Shown: piece by piece, positions 4,124-10,350 of the stretch
How the letters are laid out: each line of letters opens with the position of its first letter
How positions within the stretch are numbered: position 1 is the stretch's first letter
Origin: Parcubacteria group bacterium CG08_land_8_20_14_0_20_43_9
GTDB lineage: Bacteria > Patescibacteriota > Minisyncoccia > Minisyncoccales > PEYH01
NCBI GenBank assembly: GCA_002774465.1
Contig: PEYH01000035.1
Span: 1 to 10,384, forward strand
Reading direction: 5' to 3'
DNA length: 10,384 nt
Translations under genes and position numbers: made by a program
Notes under the pieces: model-generated
Told to the model about the DNA's origin: nothing
Databases searched by the model: none
Seen by the model: the letters and a program-made list of their open reading frames with translations, nothing else

Positions 4124-6745
4124 TTATTTTTCTGTATTATGTCTTGCTATGAAATAATGTTTCACGCTCTCAATCAACAAAAGCTCTATAATCCCTAAAC
4201 TGAACAGAATATACCAGTCAGAAAAATGGAGCGGGGCCGTGCCCAACAAATGGTTAAACGCCGGCAAATGAACGGCGGCTACCAGGGTAATCATGCTGAA
4301 AATCAATGCGCCTATCAACGCCCTGTTAGATAGTATATTAATATGGAACAGCCCCTTTCTCAAGCTCCGGCAAGAGAATACATAGAAAAGCGAATCAATG
4401 GCTAAGGCCGCAAACACCATTGTTCTTATGTAGCGGACATCCAAGCCCTTAAACCAAAACCAGACGAAAAGTCCCAGTAACGCTAAGTCGGTCAGGAAGC
4501 CAATGGTAAAAATTATGACTTTCATTTCCCGGGTAAGCAGTTTCGCCTTATTCCCTCTTGGTCTGAATTTCATCAAATCATCTTCTTTCGGCTCAAAAGC
4601 CAGAGCCAAACCGGGAAAGCCGTCCTCTATCAGATTAATCCAAAGTATCTGAACCGCCGTGATGGGCAGAAACCATGCTTGCCCGAACAGTTTGGCAATT
4701 AACATGCTTCCTCCTATTAAAATTATTTCTGTAAAGCTGTCTGCCAGAAGATGTGTAATCACTTTCCTTATGTTATCCAAGATCGCCCGGCCCTCTTCTA
4801 TGGCATAACCGATGATGCTGAAACTGTCGTTCAGGAGCACTAAATCAGATGTTTCTTTGGCCACGCTGGTTCCGGACCCAAGCGCCACCCCGATATCCGC
4901 CTGCTTCAAAGCCGGCGCGTCGTTGATGCCGTCTCCGGTCATCGCCACTACCTCCCCCCTGGCTTGCCAGGCCTTGACGATTTTCATCTTATGCTCCGGC
5001 TCAACCCGGGCGTAAATTTGAATGCCTTCAACCTTTTCCTGAAAATCGCTATCCGACATTGCCTCCAATTCCCGACCCTCAATAACGCTCTCTTTTGAAA
5101 TTTTGAAACCGAGCTGTTTGGCGATGCTTTCAGCGGTCAATCTGTGGTCCCCAGTGACCATCACTATTTTTATGCCGGCCTGCCGGCAGACATTAATCGC
5201 TTTTTTCGCGTCTTTTCTTATAGGGTCTGAAAGCCCTAAGAGGCAAACGATTTCCAGGTCCTCAAATTCAGAATCATTTATAATGTCGCTTGAAACCTTT
5301 TTCCGGGCAAAACAAATTACTCTAAGCCCTTGGCTGGTGAACTCTTGCAATTTCTTCTCCCATTTTTTTCTGCCGCCTTCGCTCAAGCCCGACATTGCCA
5401 ATAAATTTTCCGGAGCGCCGGAGACCAAAAGCATCTTGCCTTCATCGCTTTTATGAAGGGTGGCTAAAAATTTTTTCCTGTTATTAAAAGGAACTTCATC
5501 TATTTTGGCCCACTCCTGGTCCATTGAGTCCTTAGAAAACTCCGACCCCAACCCAAATAAAAGTATGGCCCGGTCTGTCGGCCTTCCCCTGACTACCCAA
5601 TTCTCTTTATCGTCTTGGATATTTTCCACGAACGCTTCATTGCACAAAATGGCGATCCTATATATAGAGCCATCTATTAATCTGCTGTCCGAGGCCTCCA
5701 ATATCCGGCTTCCGTCAAAAATTTTGCTCACGCTTATCTTGCCTTCCGTAAGAGTGGCTGTCTTATCCGTGCAAATGACAGAAGCGTTCCCGAGAGTTTC
5801 CGCGGAAATTAATTTTCGCGCCAGCCCTTTTTTCTTAAAAATCCTCTGCATGCCAAGAGCCAGAATAACGGTCATGGCTACTGGCAATCCCTCGGGCACG
5901 GCTGCTACGGCCATCGCCACAGAGACCGTGAACATTTCTATGAAATTGCTTCCGGTCAAGAGTCCGGCGAAAAAAATAATCAAGGTGATAAACGCTATAA
6001 CAACGCCCACCACCTTAGAAAAATGACTTAATTTTTTTTGATACGGCGTCTTTTCTTCTTTTATTTCCCGCAAAATTAGAGCAATCCTGCCGATTTCTGT
6101 CTGAACTCCAATGGCCGTTGCCACAGCGATGGCCTTTCCCTCTTCCACGATGGTCCCCGTATAAACCATATTATCCCTATCAGCCAACGGGGCCTCCTCT
6201 TTCAGCGCCTGAACAGATTTATCGCTTGCCAGCCACTCGCCGGTAAGGGCCATTTCATTTATCTTAAGGTCATACGATTTTATCAAGCGGCCGTCAGCCG
6301 GAACCTTGTCCCCGGCTTGCAGAACAAAAATATCTCCCGGCACCAATTCAGCAGAATCAATGACCTTAACATTACCCTGCCTTAAAACCCTGGCCTGTTC
6401 TTGAATCGCTTTTTTCAGTTCGCGCAATGCCTTAGAGGCCTTATATTCCTGAATATAGCCGACGAAAGTATTAAGAAGCACTGCTCCAAAAATGACTGCG
6501 CTGTCCAGATAATCGCCCAAAAACAGAACAATTGTTCCGGCAATGAAAAGAATATAAATCAACGGGCTGCGAAATTGGCTCAAAAAAACCTTAAACCGCG
6601 AAACCGGACTTTCTTTAGGCAAAATATTTTTTCCAAACTCAATCTGGCGCTCAAGCGCCTCGCCTTGTTTCAGCCCCTTTTCAATATCGCTTCCCAGAAT
6701 CTTAACCGCCTCTTGGGAAGATAAATTATGCCACCTGGCAATCAT
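4124..6745 (-). CDS. P-type cation-transporting ATPase, P2-type (Ca2+-ATPase-like)
   Basis: This 873-residue membrane pump has the full P2 ATPase layout: an N-terminal cation-ATPase domain (WHNLSSQEA near residue 5), actuator TGE (168-170), M4 PEGLP (284-288), the phosphorylation site at D327, nucleotide-domain SGAPE (442-446), TGDH (531-534), TGDGINDAP (603-611), and C-terminal helices to about 865. Cation ligands seen by comparison with SERCA are E285 (M4), E673 (M5), and N704 and D708 (M6). Deviations are DKTATLT instead of DKTGTLT, SGAPE instead of KGAPE, S670 for SERCA N768 and E707 for SERCA T799. Ca2+ is the best guess for the ion but Mn2+ or another cation is possible. The start is fixed by the conserved N-terminal domain. 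It is followed after 24 bp by a CaCA exchanger. AAGGAT touches the ATG and a promoter lies directly upstream. Confidence 0.95.
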   Translation of the reverse strand: MIARWHNLSSQEAVKILGSDIEKGLKQGEALERQIEFGKNILPKESPVSRFKVFLSQFRSPLIYILFIAGTIVLFLGDYLDSAVIFGAVLLNTFVGYIQEYKASKALRELKKAIQEQARVLRQGNVKVIDSAELVPGDIFVLQAGDKVPADGRLIKSYDLKINEMALTGEWLASDKSVQALKEEAPLADRDNMVYTGTIVEEGKAIAVATAIGVQTEIGRIALILREIKEEKTPYQKKLSHFSKVVGVVIAFITLIIFFAGLLTGSNFIEMFTVSVAMAVAAVPEGLPVAMTVILALGMQRIFKKKGLARKLISAETLGNASVICTDKTATLTEGKISVSKIFDGSRILEASDSRLIDGSIYRIAILCNEAFVENIQDDKENWVVRGRPTDRAILLFGLGSEFSKDSMDQEWAKIDEVPFNNRKKFLATLHKSDEGKMLLVSGAPENLLAMSGLSEGGRKKWEKKLQEFTSQGLRVICFARKKVSSDIINDSEFEDLEIVCLLGLSDPIRKDAKKAINVCRQAGIKIVMVTGDHRLTAESIAKQLGFKISKESVIEGRELEAMSDSDFQEKVEGIQIYARVEPEHKMKIVKAWQARGEVVAMTGDGINDAPALKQADIGVALGSGTSVAKETSDLVLLNDSFSIIGYAIEEGRAILDNIRKVITHLLADSFTEIILIGGSMLIAKLFGQAWFLPITAVQILWINLIEDGFPGLALAFEPKEDDLMKFRPRGNKAKLLTREMKVIIFTIGFLTDLALLGLFVWFWFKGLDVRYIRTMVFAALAIDSLFYVFSCRSLRKGLFHINILSNRALIGALIFSMITLVAAVHLPAFNHLLGTAPLHFSDWYILFSLGIIELLLIESVKHYFIARHNTEK

Positions 6746-6751
6746 ATCCTT

Positions 6752-6780
6752 ATTTTAATCAAAATCGGCGTTTCTTTCAA
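6752..6780 (-). promoter_or_regulatory. Predicted sigma70-type promoter of the P-type ATPase, leaderless
   Basis: On the minus strand TTGAAA (6780-6775), a 17-bp spacer and TAAAAT (6757-6752) give 5/6 matches to both consensus boxes at ideal spacing. Only six bases (AAGGAT) separate the -10 box from the ATG at 6745, so transcription should begin at the A of the start codon. The -35 box abuts the terminator at 6780-6814, leaving no room for a promoter further upstream. Confidence 0.7.
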
Positions 6781-6814
6781 ATTAAAAACAACCGCTGTCG
6801 GGTTGTTTTTAATT
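6780..6814 (-). terminator. Intrinsic terminator of the three-gene membrane-protein operon
   Basis: A perfect 14-bp inverted repeat (6780-6793 with 6801-6814) around a 7-base loop contains AAAACAACC and GGTTGTTTT, with T-runs on both strands. It lies 12 bp after the stop codon of the last gene of the operon and just before the ATPase promoter. It can work in both directions, but only minus-strand genes are present. Confidence 0.85.
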
Positions 6815-6826
6815 CTAAGACATATT

Positions 6827-7297
6827 TTATGCTGATTTGGCTGCCTTAGTTTCTCTCCTGATAATTGACCAATGGAATAAATACAAAGGAAGGCCGACTA
6901 ATATCAAAGAAATGCTGGTGGAGGCCTCTCTTTGCCGGCTGCTAATCAGCCCCTCATTCCCGCTGACATTCTTCTGCCACGCCTGATAATCCTCCAGCCA
7001 ATTGTCTATCATAGAGAGCTGCTCCTCGCTTAATTGAACGCCGTCTTGAAGCTCCTCTATCCTTTCCATGCCAACGGGCGCTATCGGAGGCGCCTCCATT
7101 CGTAAATAATTGTCTGCTTTGGTGAATATTAGCGCCTTCAAGCCCATATTAACCAATCTCACTGTGCCTGTTATCAAGAGGGCCAGCCCGATTAAGGCGA
7201 ATAAATAAAGGTAAATTGTCCTTATCAGCGGGTGATGTCCTTTGCTTTTCACATTTTTGTCCCCTACATTTTTTTTATTTATTTTCTTTTTATTCAT
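6827..7297 (-). CDS. Two-helix membrane protein, DUF5671-like, unknown function
   Basis: A 156-residue protein with a lysine-rich cytoplasmic start (MNKKKINKKN), one helix at about 26-48, a 75-residue middle region rich in acidic and glutamine residues (about 60-122), a second helix at about 126-145 ending in GLPLYLFHW, and a basic tail (IIRRETKAAK). TIYLYLFALIGLALL and the GxPLYxxHW ending recall the DUF5671 membrane family; this assignment is from memory and needs a profile search. By the positive-inside rule both ends are cytoplasmic and the middle region lies outside. No catalytic motif is visible. The gene begins 3 bp after the stop of the preceding gene and is the last in a three-gene operon. 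The start ATG has no Shine-Dalgarno sequence. Confidence 0.8.
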   Translation of the reverse strand: MNKKKINKKNVGDKNVKSKGHHPLIRTIYLYLFALIGLALLITGTVRLVNMGLKALIFTKADNYLRMEAPPIAPVGMERIEELQDGVQLSEEQLSMIDNWLEDYQAWQKNVSGNEGLISSRQREASTSISLILVGLPLYLFHWSIIRRETKAAKSA

Positions 7298-7300
7298 ATT

Positions 7301-7687
7301 TTATTTAACCACCATTAATTCTCTCGGCTTCCTTTTGTCGCGTTCCGCTAAATAAAAGAGGAACGCTGAAATAATAAAAGGTCCCCCTAAGATTGACGAG
7401 ACCAGCGCTCGGTTGCTGTTGGCCGTGATTATCACGAACATAACCAAAAATAATCCCGAAATTAAAAGCAAAAGCGCTCCCAATTTTTGCCAGCGCCAGG
7501 ATACGATACTGCTAAATGCGGCCAACCCAAAAAGGCCGGCGAGCACAAACCCCTCTATCCTGATTTTATTGCCCGCTTGCTCGGTCGCCTCAAATATCCC
7601 CTCTCCTATGACAAACACCAAGAAGAACAAGCTGGCCGTAAGGCAAATTAAGCGCGCTAACCAAACTATTATTTTTCTTGCGTCCAT
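7301..7687 (-). CDS. Four-helix integral membrane protein, unknown function
   Basis: A 128-residue, very hydrophobic protein with predicted helices at about 7-29, 45-63, 68-88 and 94-113, ending in a charged tail (ERDKRKPRE). I do not recognise the family with certainty. GEGIFE (29-33) after the first helix and SWRWQKLGALLLLISG (63-78) at the second-to-third helix turn resemble a widespread but uncharacterised bacterial and archaeal four-helix family. No conserved charged residue inside a helix suggests transport or catalysis. It is the middle gene of a tight operon: 8 bp follow the upstream stop codon and 3 bp precede the next gene. No Shine-Dalgarno sequence is seen. A structural or accessory role in the membrane is possible, but the function is unknown. 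Confidence 0.8.
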   Translation of the reverse strand: MDARKIIVWLARLICLTASLFFLVFVIGEGIFEATEQAGNKIRIEGFVLAGLFGLAAFSSIVSWRWQKLGALLLLISGLFLVMFVIITANSNRALVSSILGGPFIISAFLFYLAERDKRKPRELMVVK

Positions 7688-7695
7688 TTTTTTGA

Positions 7696-7920
7696 TTACA
7701 ATTTTTTAGCTTTATCAACGGCCTTGCCCACCCAAACCGCAGCCATAACCGCTATTACGGTAACGATGATGGCGTATATCAGCATAGACGCTATCCCATC
7801 CGCCGAGCCAAAGACCTTTTTAAAAATTGCCTGGATTGTCCCGTTCCAAGCCAAGGCCGCTACCAGGCCGAAAGCGGCGGTAACCAAGGTTGAAAGTTTT
7901 TCTATTATTTCCACTTTCAT
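7696..7920 (-). CDS. Small two-helix membrane protein, DUF5654-like
   Basis: A 74-residue protein. An amphipathic start is followed by TLVTAAFGLVAALAWN (11-26), an amphipathic stretch (27-37), and a second helix at about 44-66, with a lysine-rich end. The FGLVAALAWN segment and overall size match my memory of DUF5654, a family of unknown function in archaea and candidate-phyla bacteria; a profile search would settle it. It is the first gene of the three-gene membrane operon, with a TATAAT box about 28 bp upstream and a terminator beyond the last gene. The paired-helix plan, with a conserved tryptophan and asparagine after the first helix, would suit an oligomeric membrane protein, but no function is known. 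Confidence 0.82.
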   Translation of the reverse strand: MKVEIIEKLSTLVTAAFGLVAALAWNGTIQAIFKKVFGSADGIASMLIYAIIVTVIAVMAAVWVGKAVDKAKKL

Positions 7921-7948
7921 ATTTTTTGGCGATTAATTATTTTTAATT

Positions 7949-7954
7949 ATTATA
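7949..7954 (-). promoter_or_regulatory. Probable -10 box of the three-gene membrane operon
   Basis: A perfect TATAAT on the minus strand lies between the terminator at 7980-8013 and the operon's first ATG at 7920. The predicted transcript would carry a leader of about 22 A/U-rich bases with no Shine-Dalgarno sequence. No good -35 box exists at 16-18 bp (TAAAAC at 17 bp is the best), so the promoter may need an activator or rely on its A/T-rich surroundings. Confidence 0.5.
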
Positions 7955-7979
7955 TCATAATACCATAAATAGTTTTACC

Positions 7980-8013
7980 AAAACAAAAACCCGCTTAAGC
8001 GGGTTTTTGTTTT
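7980..8013 (-). terminator. Strong intrinsic terminator, perfect 34-bp palindrome
   Basis: Bases 7980-7996 are the exact reverse complement of 7997-8013. ACCCGC and GCGGGT form a GC-rich stem closing on TTAA, with A- and T-rich tails on either side. It lies 20 bp after the stop codon of the RRM gene and isolates that gene from the membrane operon downstream. The full symmetry means it should terminate in both directions. Confidence 0.92.
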
Positions 8014-8033
8014 GTTCGAATACTGCAAAAGAA

Positions 8034-8294
8034 TTAAAATTCCTTTTTCATGGGCCTGGCCTCGTCAACCACGATGTTTCTGCCGGAGAACTCTTTTCCA
8101 TTGAACATTTCAATGGCGTTCTTGGCTTCATCCTCGGTTGACATTTCTACGAAACCGAAGCCCTTTGACCTACCAGAGATTTTATCCGCTATGATGGTCG
8201 CAGAGGCTACAGAGCCAGCTTCAGAGAAAAAATTCTTTAGAGCATCCTCGGTCGTCTCGTAAGGGAGATTACCGACATATAGCTTGTTGCTCAT
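8034..8294 (-). CDS. RRM-domain RNA-binding protein
   Basis: An 86-residue protein made almost wholly of one RNA recognition motif. RNP-2 is LYVGNLP (5-11). RNP-1 is KGFGFVEM (44-51), with Met where Phe or Tyr is usual in the last position. The RNA-stacking aromatics Y6, F46 and F48 are present. It lacks the glycine-rich tail seen in many cyanobacterial Rbp proteins and ends in a short basic tail (RPMKKEF). Such proteins bind single-stranded RNA in the cytoplasm; cold response or mRNA handling is known for some bacterial relatives, but the role here is inference. The gene is a single unit with a near-consensus promoter, a leader of about 44 bases and a strong terminator, which suggests high expression. 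No good Shine-Dalgarno sequence precedes the ATG. Confidence 0.95.
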   Translation of the reverse strand: MSNKLYVGNLPYETTEDALKNFFSEAGSVASATIIADKISGRSKGFGFVEMSTEDEAKNAIEMFNGKEFSGRNIVVDEARPMKKEF

Positions 8295-8344
8295 CTATTT
8301 TTCTGCTTGCTTTTTCACTTACTTTTTTCGACCTATTAAAAAAC

Positions 8345-8373
8345 ACTATACACCATTGCCTAAAACCTGTCAA
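8345..8373 (-). promoter_or_regulatory. Near-consensus sigma70-type promoter of the RRM gene
   Basis: On the minus strand, TTGACA (8373-8368, perfect), a 17-bp spacer and TATAGT (8350-8345, 5/6) form the best promoter in the window. It lies just after the stop codon of the FAD oxidoreductase gene (8378). The predicted transcript starts near 8336-8338, leaving a leader of about 44 bases, purine-rich in its second half, before the ATG at 8294. Confidence 0.85.
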
Positions 8374-8377
8374 ATTT

Positions 8378-9730
8378 TTAAGCCGACTTATCTGCCATAA
8401 TCCCTCTGGCCGCGATTACTCCCGTGGCCGCCGCGCCGACAATATTCCCGGACAAGCCGGGCCCGTCGCCCACGGTGTATAAATGCCCCACAGATGTTTT
8501 CAGGTTTTTGTCAGTCGCCATCTTAGAGGTTCTTAATTTGATTTCCGGAGCATAGAGCAAGGTGTTCCCGGAGTTAATCCCCGGCAAAACTTTCTCCAGC
8601 GCCATCAGCCCCTCTAAAATGTTGGTGACTACTCTGGCCGGCAAGGCCATAGCGATATCCCCCGGCGTCACCTCCTTTAAGCTTGGCTTGACAAAGCTCT
8701 TATTAATCCTGTCCCAAGTTGACCTTCTCCCTCTCTGCAAATCCTCCAATCTTTGAATTATGGGCTTTCCTCCGCCTATGGTGGTCGCTAATTTTGCTAT
8801 TGATTCGCCGTAAGAAATCGTGTTTTCCACCGGCTCCGTAAGGTGCACGATGGAAACAAGGGCGAAATTGGAATTTCTTGAATCATATGTGGAATTGGAG
8901 TGCCCATTCACGCAAACATAGTCGTCATACTTTTCTATAGCCACATGGCCGTGGGGACAGGGACAATAAGTGCGCACTGCGTCATCAAAGGTCGGGGTGT
9001 GGACCAAAAATATCGCCTCATACATCAAGTCGGAATATCTGTTCATTATTCCCTCCGGAAACTCCACTCTCACCCCTATTTCCGCCGGCTCATACTTGAA
9101 GTCGACCCCGTATTTCCTGGCGATTTTCTGAAGCCACGCAGCAGAAGACCTGCCTGAGGCCAAAACGACATTATCGGCGAATATTCTCTCCCCGGCGCTG
9201 GTGATGACTCCCCGGCAGGCGTTATCTTCCACGATTATATCTGTAATTTCTGTCCCTGTTCTTAAATCTATCCTGTTTTGAATCAAAGATTCCTCAAATC
9301 TTTTTATAACCGCCGGGAGCTTGTCAGAACCGACATGCCTTATCTTTCTGACAAAAAGCTGGACCCCCAATCTTTCGCTCTCCTCTACCAATTTATTTGC
9401 TTTTTCTATGTCTTTGGGATAATAGCCCGCATCTACGCCGAAACCGGTAAAAACGGAATCAACATAATCCAAAATTTTTTCATATTCTTCTTTTGGATAA
9501 ATATCCAAAATTTTTTCATGGCTCAACAACGGCGAATAATGGAGCTTGCCGTCAGAGAACGCCCCTGCCCCGCCAACCCCGAACATAACCTCTTGGGGCG
9601 TTCTGTTGTTGACGGACTTTCCCTTGTCCGCCAAACACACCCTTAGGTCTTTGTTGTTCTTCAAAAGCTCATAAGAAGCAAAAAGACCCGCTGGTCCCGC
9701 TCCTACTATAATTACATCATATTTATCCAT
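8378..9730 (-). CDS. FAD-dependent oxidoreductase (COG2509-like uncharacterised dehydrogenase)
   Basis: A 450-residue flavoprotein. The N-terminal dinucleotide-binding fold has GAGPAG (10-15). GVGGAGAFSDGKL (51-63) is a hallmark I associate with the COG2509 group of FAD-dependent dehydrogenases. ASGRS (191-195) and the C-terminal flavin motif GDGPGLSGNIVGAAATG (421-437) complete the FAD site. A cysteine pair sits in YCPCP (255-259), where relatives often have CMCP, and could be redox-active. No membrane segment is seen, so the enzyme is probably cytoplasmic. Substrate and pathway are unknown for the family. The gene stands alone: a terminator lies upstream, its own promoter touches its start codon, and the RRM gene promoter follows its stop. 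No Shine-Dalgarno sequence precedes the ATG. Confidence 0.93.
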   Translation of the reverse strand: MDKYDVIIVGAGPAGLFASYELLKNNKDLRVCLADKGKSVNNRTPQEVMFGVGGAGAFSDGKLHYSPLLSHEKILDIYPKEEYEKILDYVDSVFTGFGVDAGYYPKDIEKANKLVEESERLGVQLFVRKIRHVGSDKLPAVIKRFEESLIQNRIDLRTGTEITDIIVEDNACRGVITSAGERIFADNVVLASGRSSAAWLQKIARKYGVDFKYEPAEIGVRVEFPEGIMNRYSDLMYEAIFLVHTPTFDDAVRTYCPCPHGHVAIEKYDDYVCVNGHSNSTYDSRNSNFALVSIVHLTEPVENTISYGESIAKLATTIGGGKPIIQRLEDLQRGRRSTWDRINKSFVKPSLKEVTPGDIAMALPARVVTNILEGLMALEKVLPGINSGNTLLYAPEIKLRTSKMATDKNLKTSVGHLYTVGDGPGLSGNIVGAAATGVIAARGIMADKSA

Positions 9731-9738
9731 ACGGATAG

Positions 9739-9766
9739 ATTATAGCAGAGATTTGCATCTGTTCAA
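9739..9766 (-). promoter_or_regulatory. Predicted promoter of the FAD oxidoreductase, near-leaderless
   Basis: On the minus strand, TTGAAC (9766-9761, 4/6), a 16-bp spacer and a perfect TATAAT (9744-9739) are followed by only eight bases before the ATG at 9730. A start at the usual distance falls on G at 9732 or on the A of ATG, giving a leader of zero to two bases. The promoter has clear space around it, between the terminator at 9807-9840 and the gene. Confidence 0.72.
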
Positions 9767-9806
9767 GGCCATGGCGCGCCCAAAAATTTGCTTATTTCTA
9801 AACCCC

Positions 9807-9840
9807 TAAAACCGCCCTGGGTTTATCAAGGGCGGTTTTA
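9807..9840 (-). terminator. Intrinsic terminator of the cupin gene
   Basis: TAAAACCGCCCT (9807-9818) pairs perfectly with AGGGCGGTTTTA (9829-9840) around a 10-base loop. The stem has six consecutive G-C pairs followed by an A/T tail. It lies 14 bp after the cupin stop codon. The T-run is four bases and lies in the stem arm, so the tail is short on the minus strand. Confidence 0.85.
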
Positions 9841-9854
9841 AGATATAAGATAAT

Positions 9855-10253
9855 TTATTCAGTAGTAATGCCGTCAAACTCTGCTTCATTGCTCTCCGCC
9901 TCCTCTTTGGTGACGCGGATAATTCCGTCTTTGTGGTGAGCCGGAGAATAAATAGTGTAGAGCTTCAGCTCGTCCGTGTCAGACACATTTACTATGTTAT
10001 GCTGGGCGCCGGCCGGCACCACAATGGCGGAACCGTCTGCCACCTCGTATTCATTGCCGTCAATAACACATTTGCCCTGCCCCCTTTCAAAGCGGAAGAA
10101 TTGGTCATTGTCCGGATGAACTTCCGTTCCTATCTCTTCCCCCGGCCTCAAACTCATCAACACTAATTGGCTGTGTTTGCCGGTATAAAGCGCCTTGCGG
10201 AAATTATTATTTTCCAAAGTGTCTTTTTCAATATTGGCGTTAAACCCTTTCAT
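9855..10253 (-). CDS. Cupin-domain protein (cupin_2 type)
   Basis: A 132-residue single-cupin protein. The first cupin motif is GEEIGTEVHPDNDQFFRFERGQG (38-60), in which H46, the D50-Q51 pair and E56 stand where the metal ligands and turn lie. The second is PAGAQHNIVN (80-89), with H85. The second histidine of the classic HxH is absent; a group of close relatives I recall shares the HxxxDQF form, so this may be normal rather than damage. The tail after SPAHHKDG is acidic and conserved in that group. Cupins bind a divalent metal and include isomerases, dioxygenases and sugar-binding proteins, and the reaction here is unknown. It is a single gene with its own promoter and terminator. No Shine-Dalgarno sequence precedes the ATG. 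Confidence 0.92.
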   Translation of the reverse strand: MKGFNANIEKDTLENNNFRKALYTGKHSQLVLMSLRPGEEIGTEVHPDNDQFFRFERGQGKCVIDGNEYEVADGSAIVVPAGAQHNIVNVSDTDELKLYTIYSPAHHKDGIIRVTKEEAESNEAEFDGITTE

Positions 10254-10299
10254 GATATTTTAAACATATTAATTATTTATGTCTCTTTCGACCACATTC

Positions 10300-10328
10300 A
10301 CTATATCAAAAAACCGTTCGCTTGTCCA
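10300..10328 (-). promoter_or_regulatory. Predicted sigma70-type promoter of the cupin gene
   Basis: On the minus strand, TGGACA (10328-10323), a 17-bp spacer and TATAGT (10305-10300) each match consensus at 5/6. The predicted transcript starts near 10293, giving a leader of about 40 bases. The first transcribed bases, GGTCGAAA, also occur near the start of the RRM gene transcript. The -35 box lies 22 bp after the stop codon of the gene entering from the right. Confidence 0.75.
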
Positions 10329-10350
10329 GAGTTTATCAAAAATAAAAAAT

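Noticed and set aside
5460..6026. A 188-codon open frame on the plus strand
   Set aside because: It is exactly antisense to the P-type ATPase core, has no recognisable motif, and its sequence mirrors the codons of the conserved pump.
9771..9780. GC-rich palindrome GGCGCGCC upstream of the FAD gene promoter
   Set aside because: It is a short isolated palindrome without a T-run or a second copy; it is probably chance, although an operator cannot be excluded.
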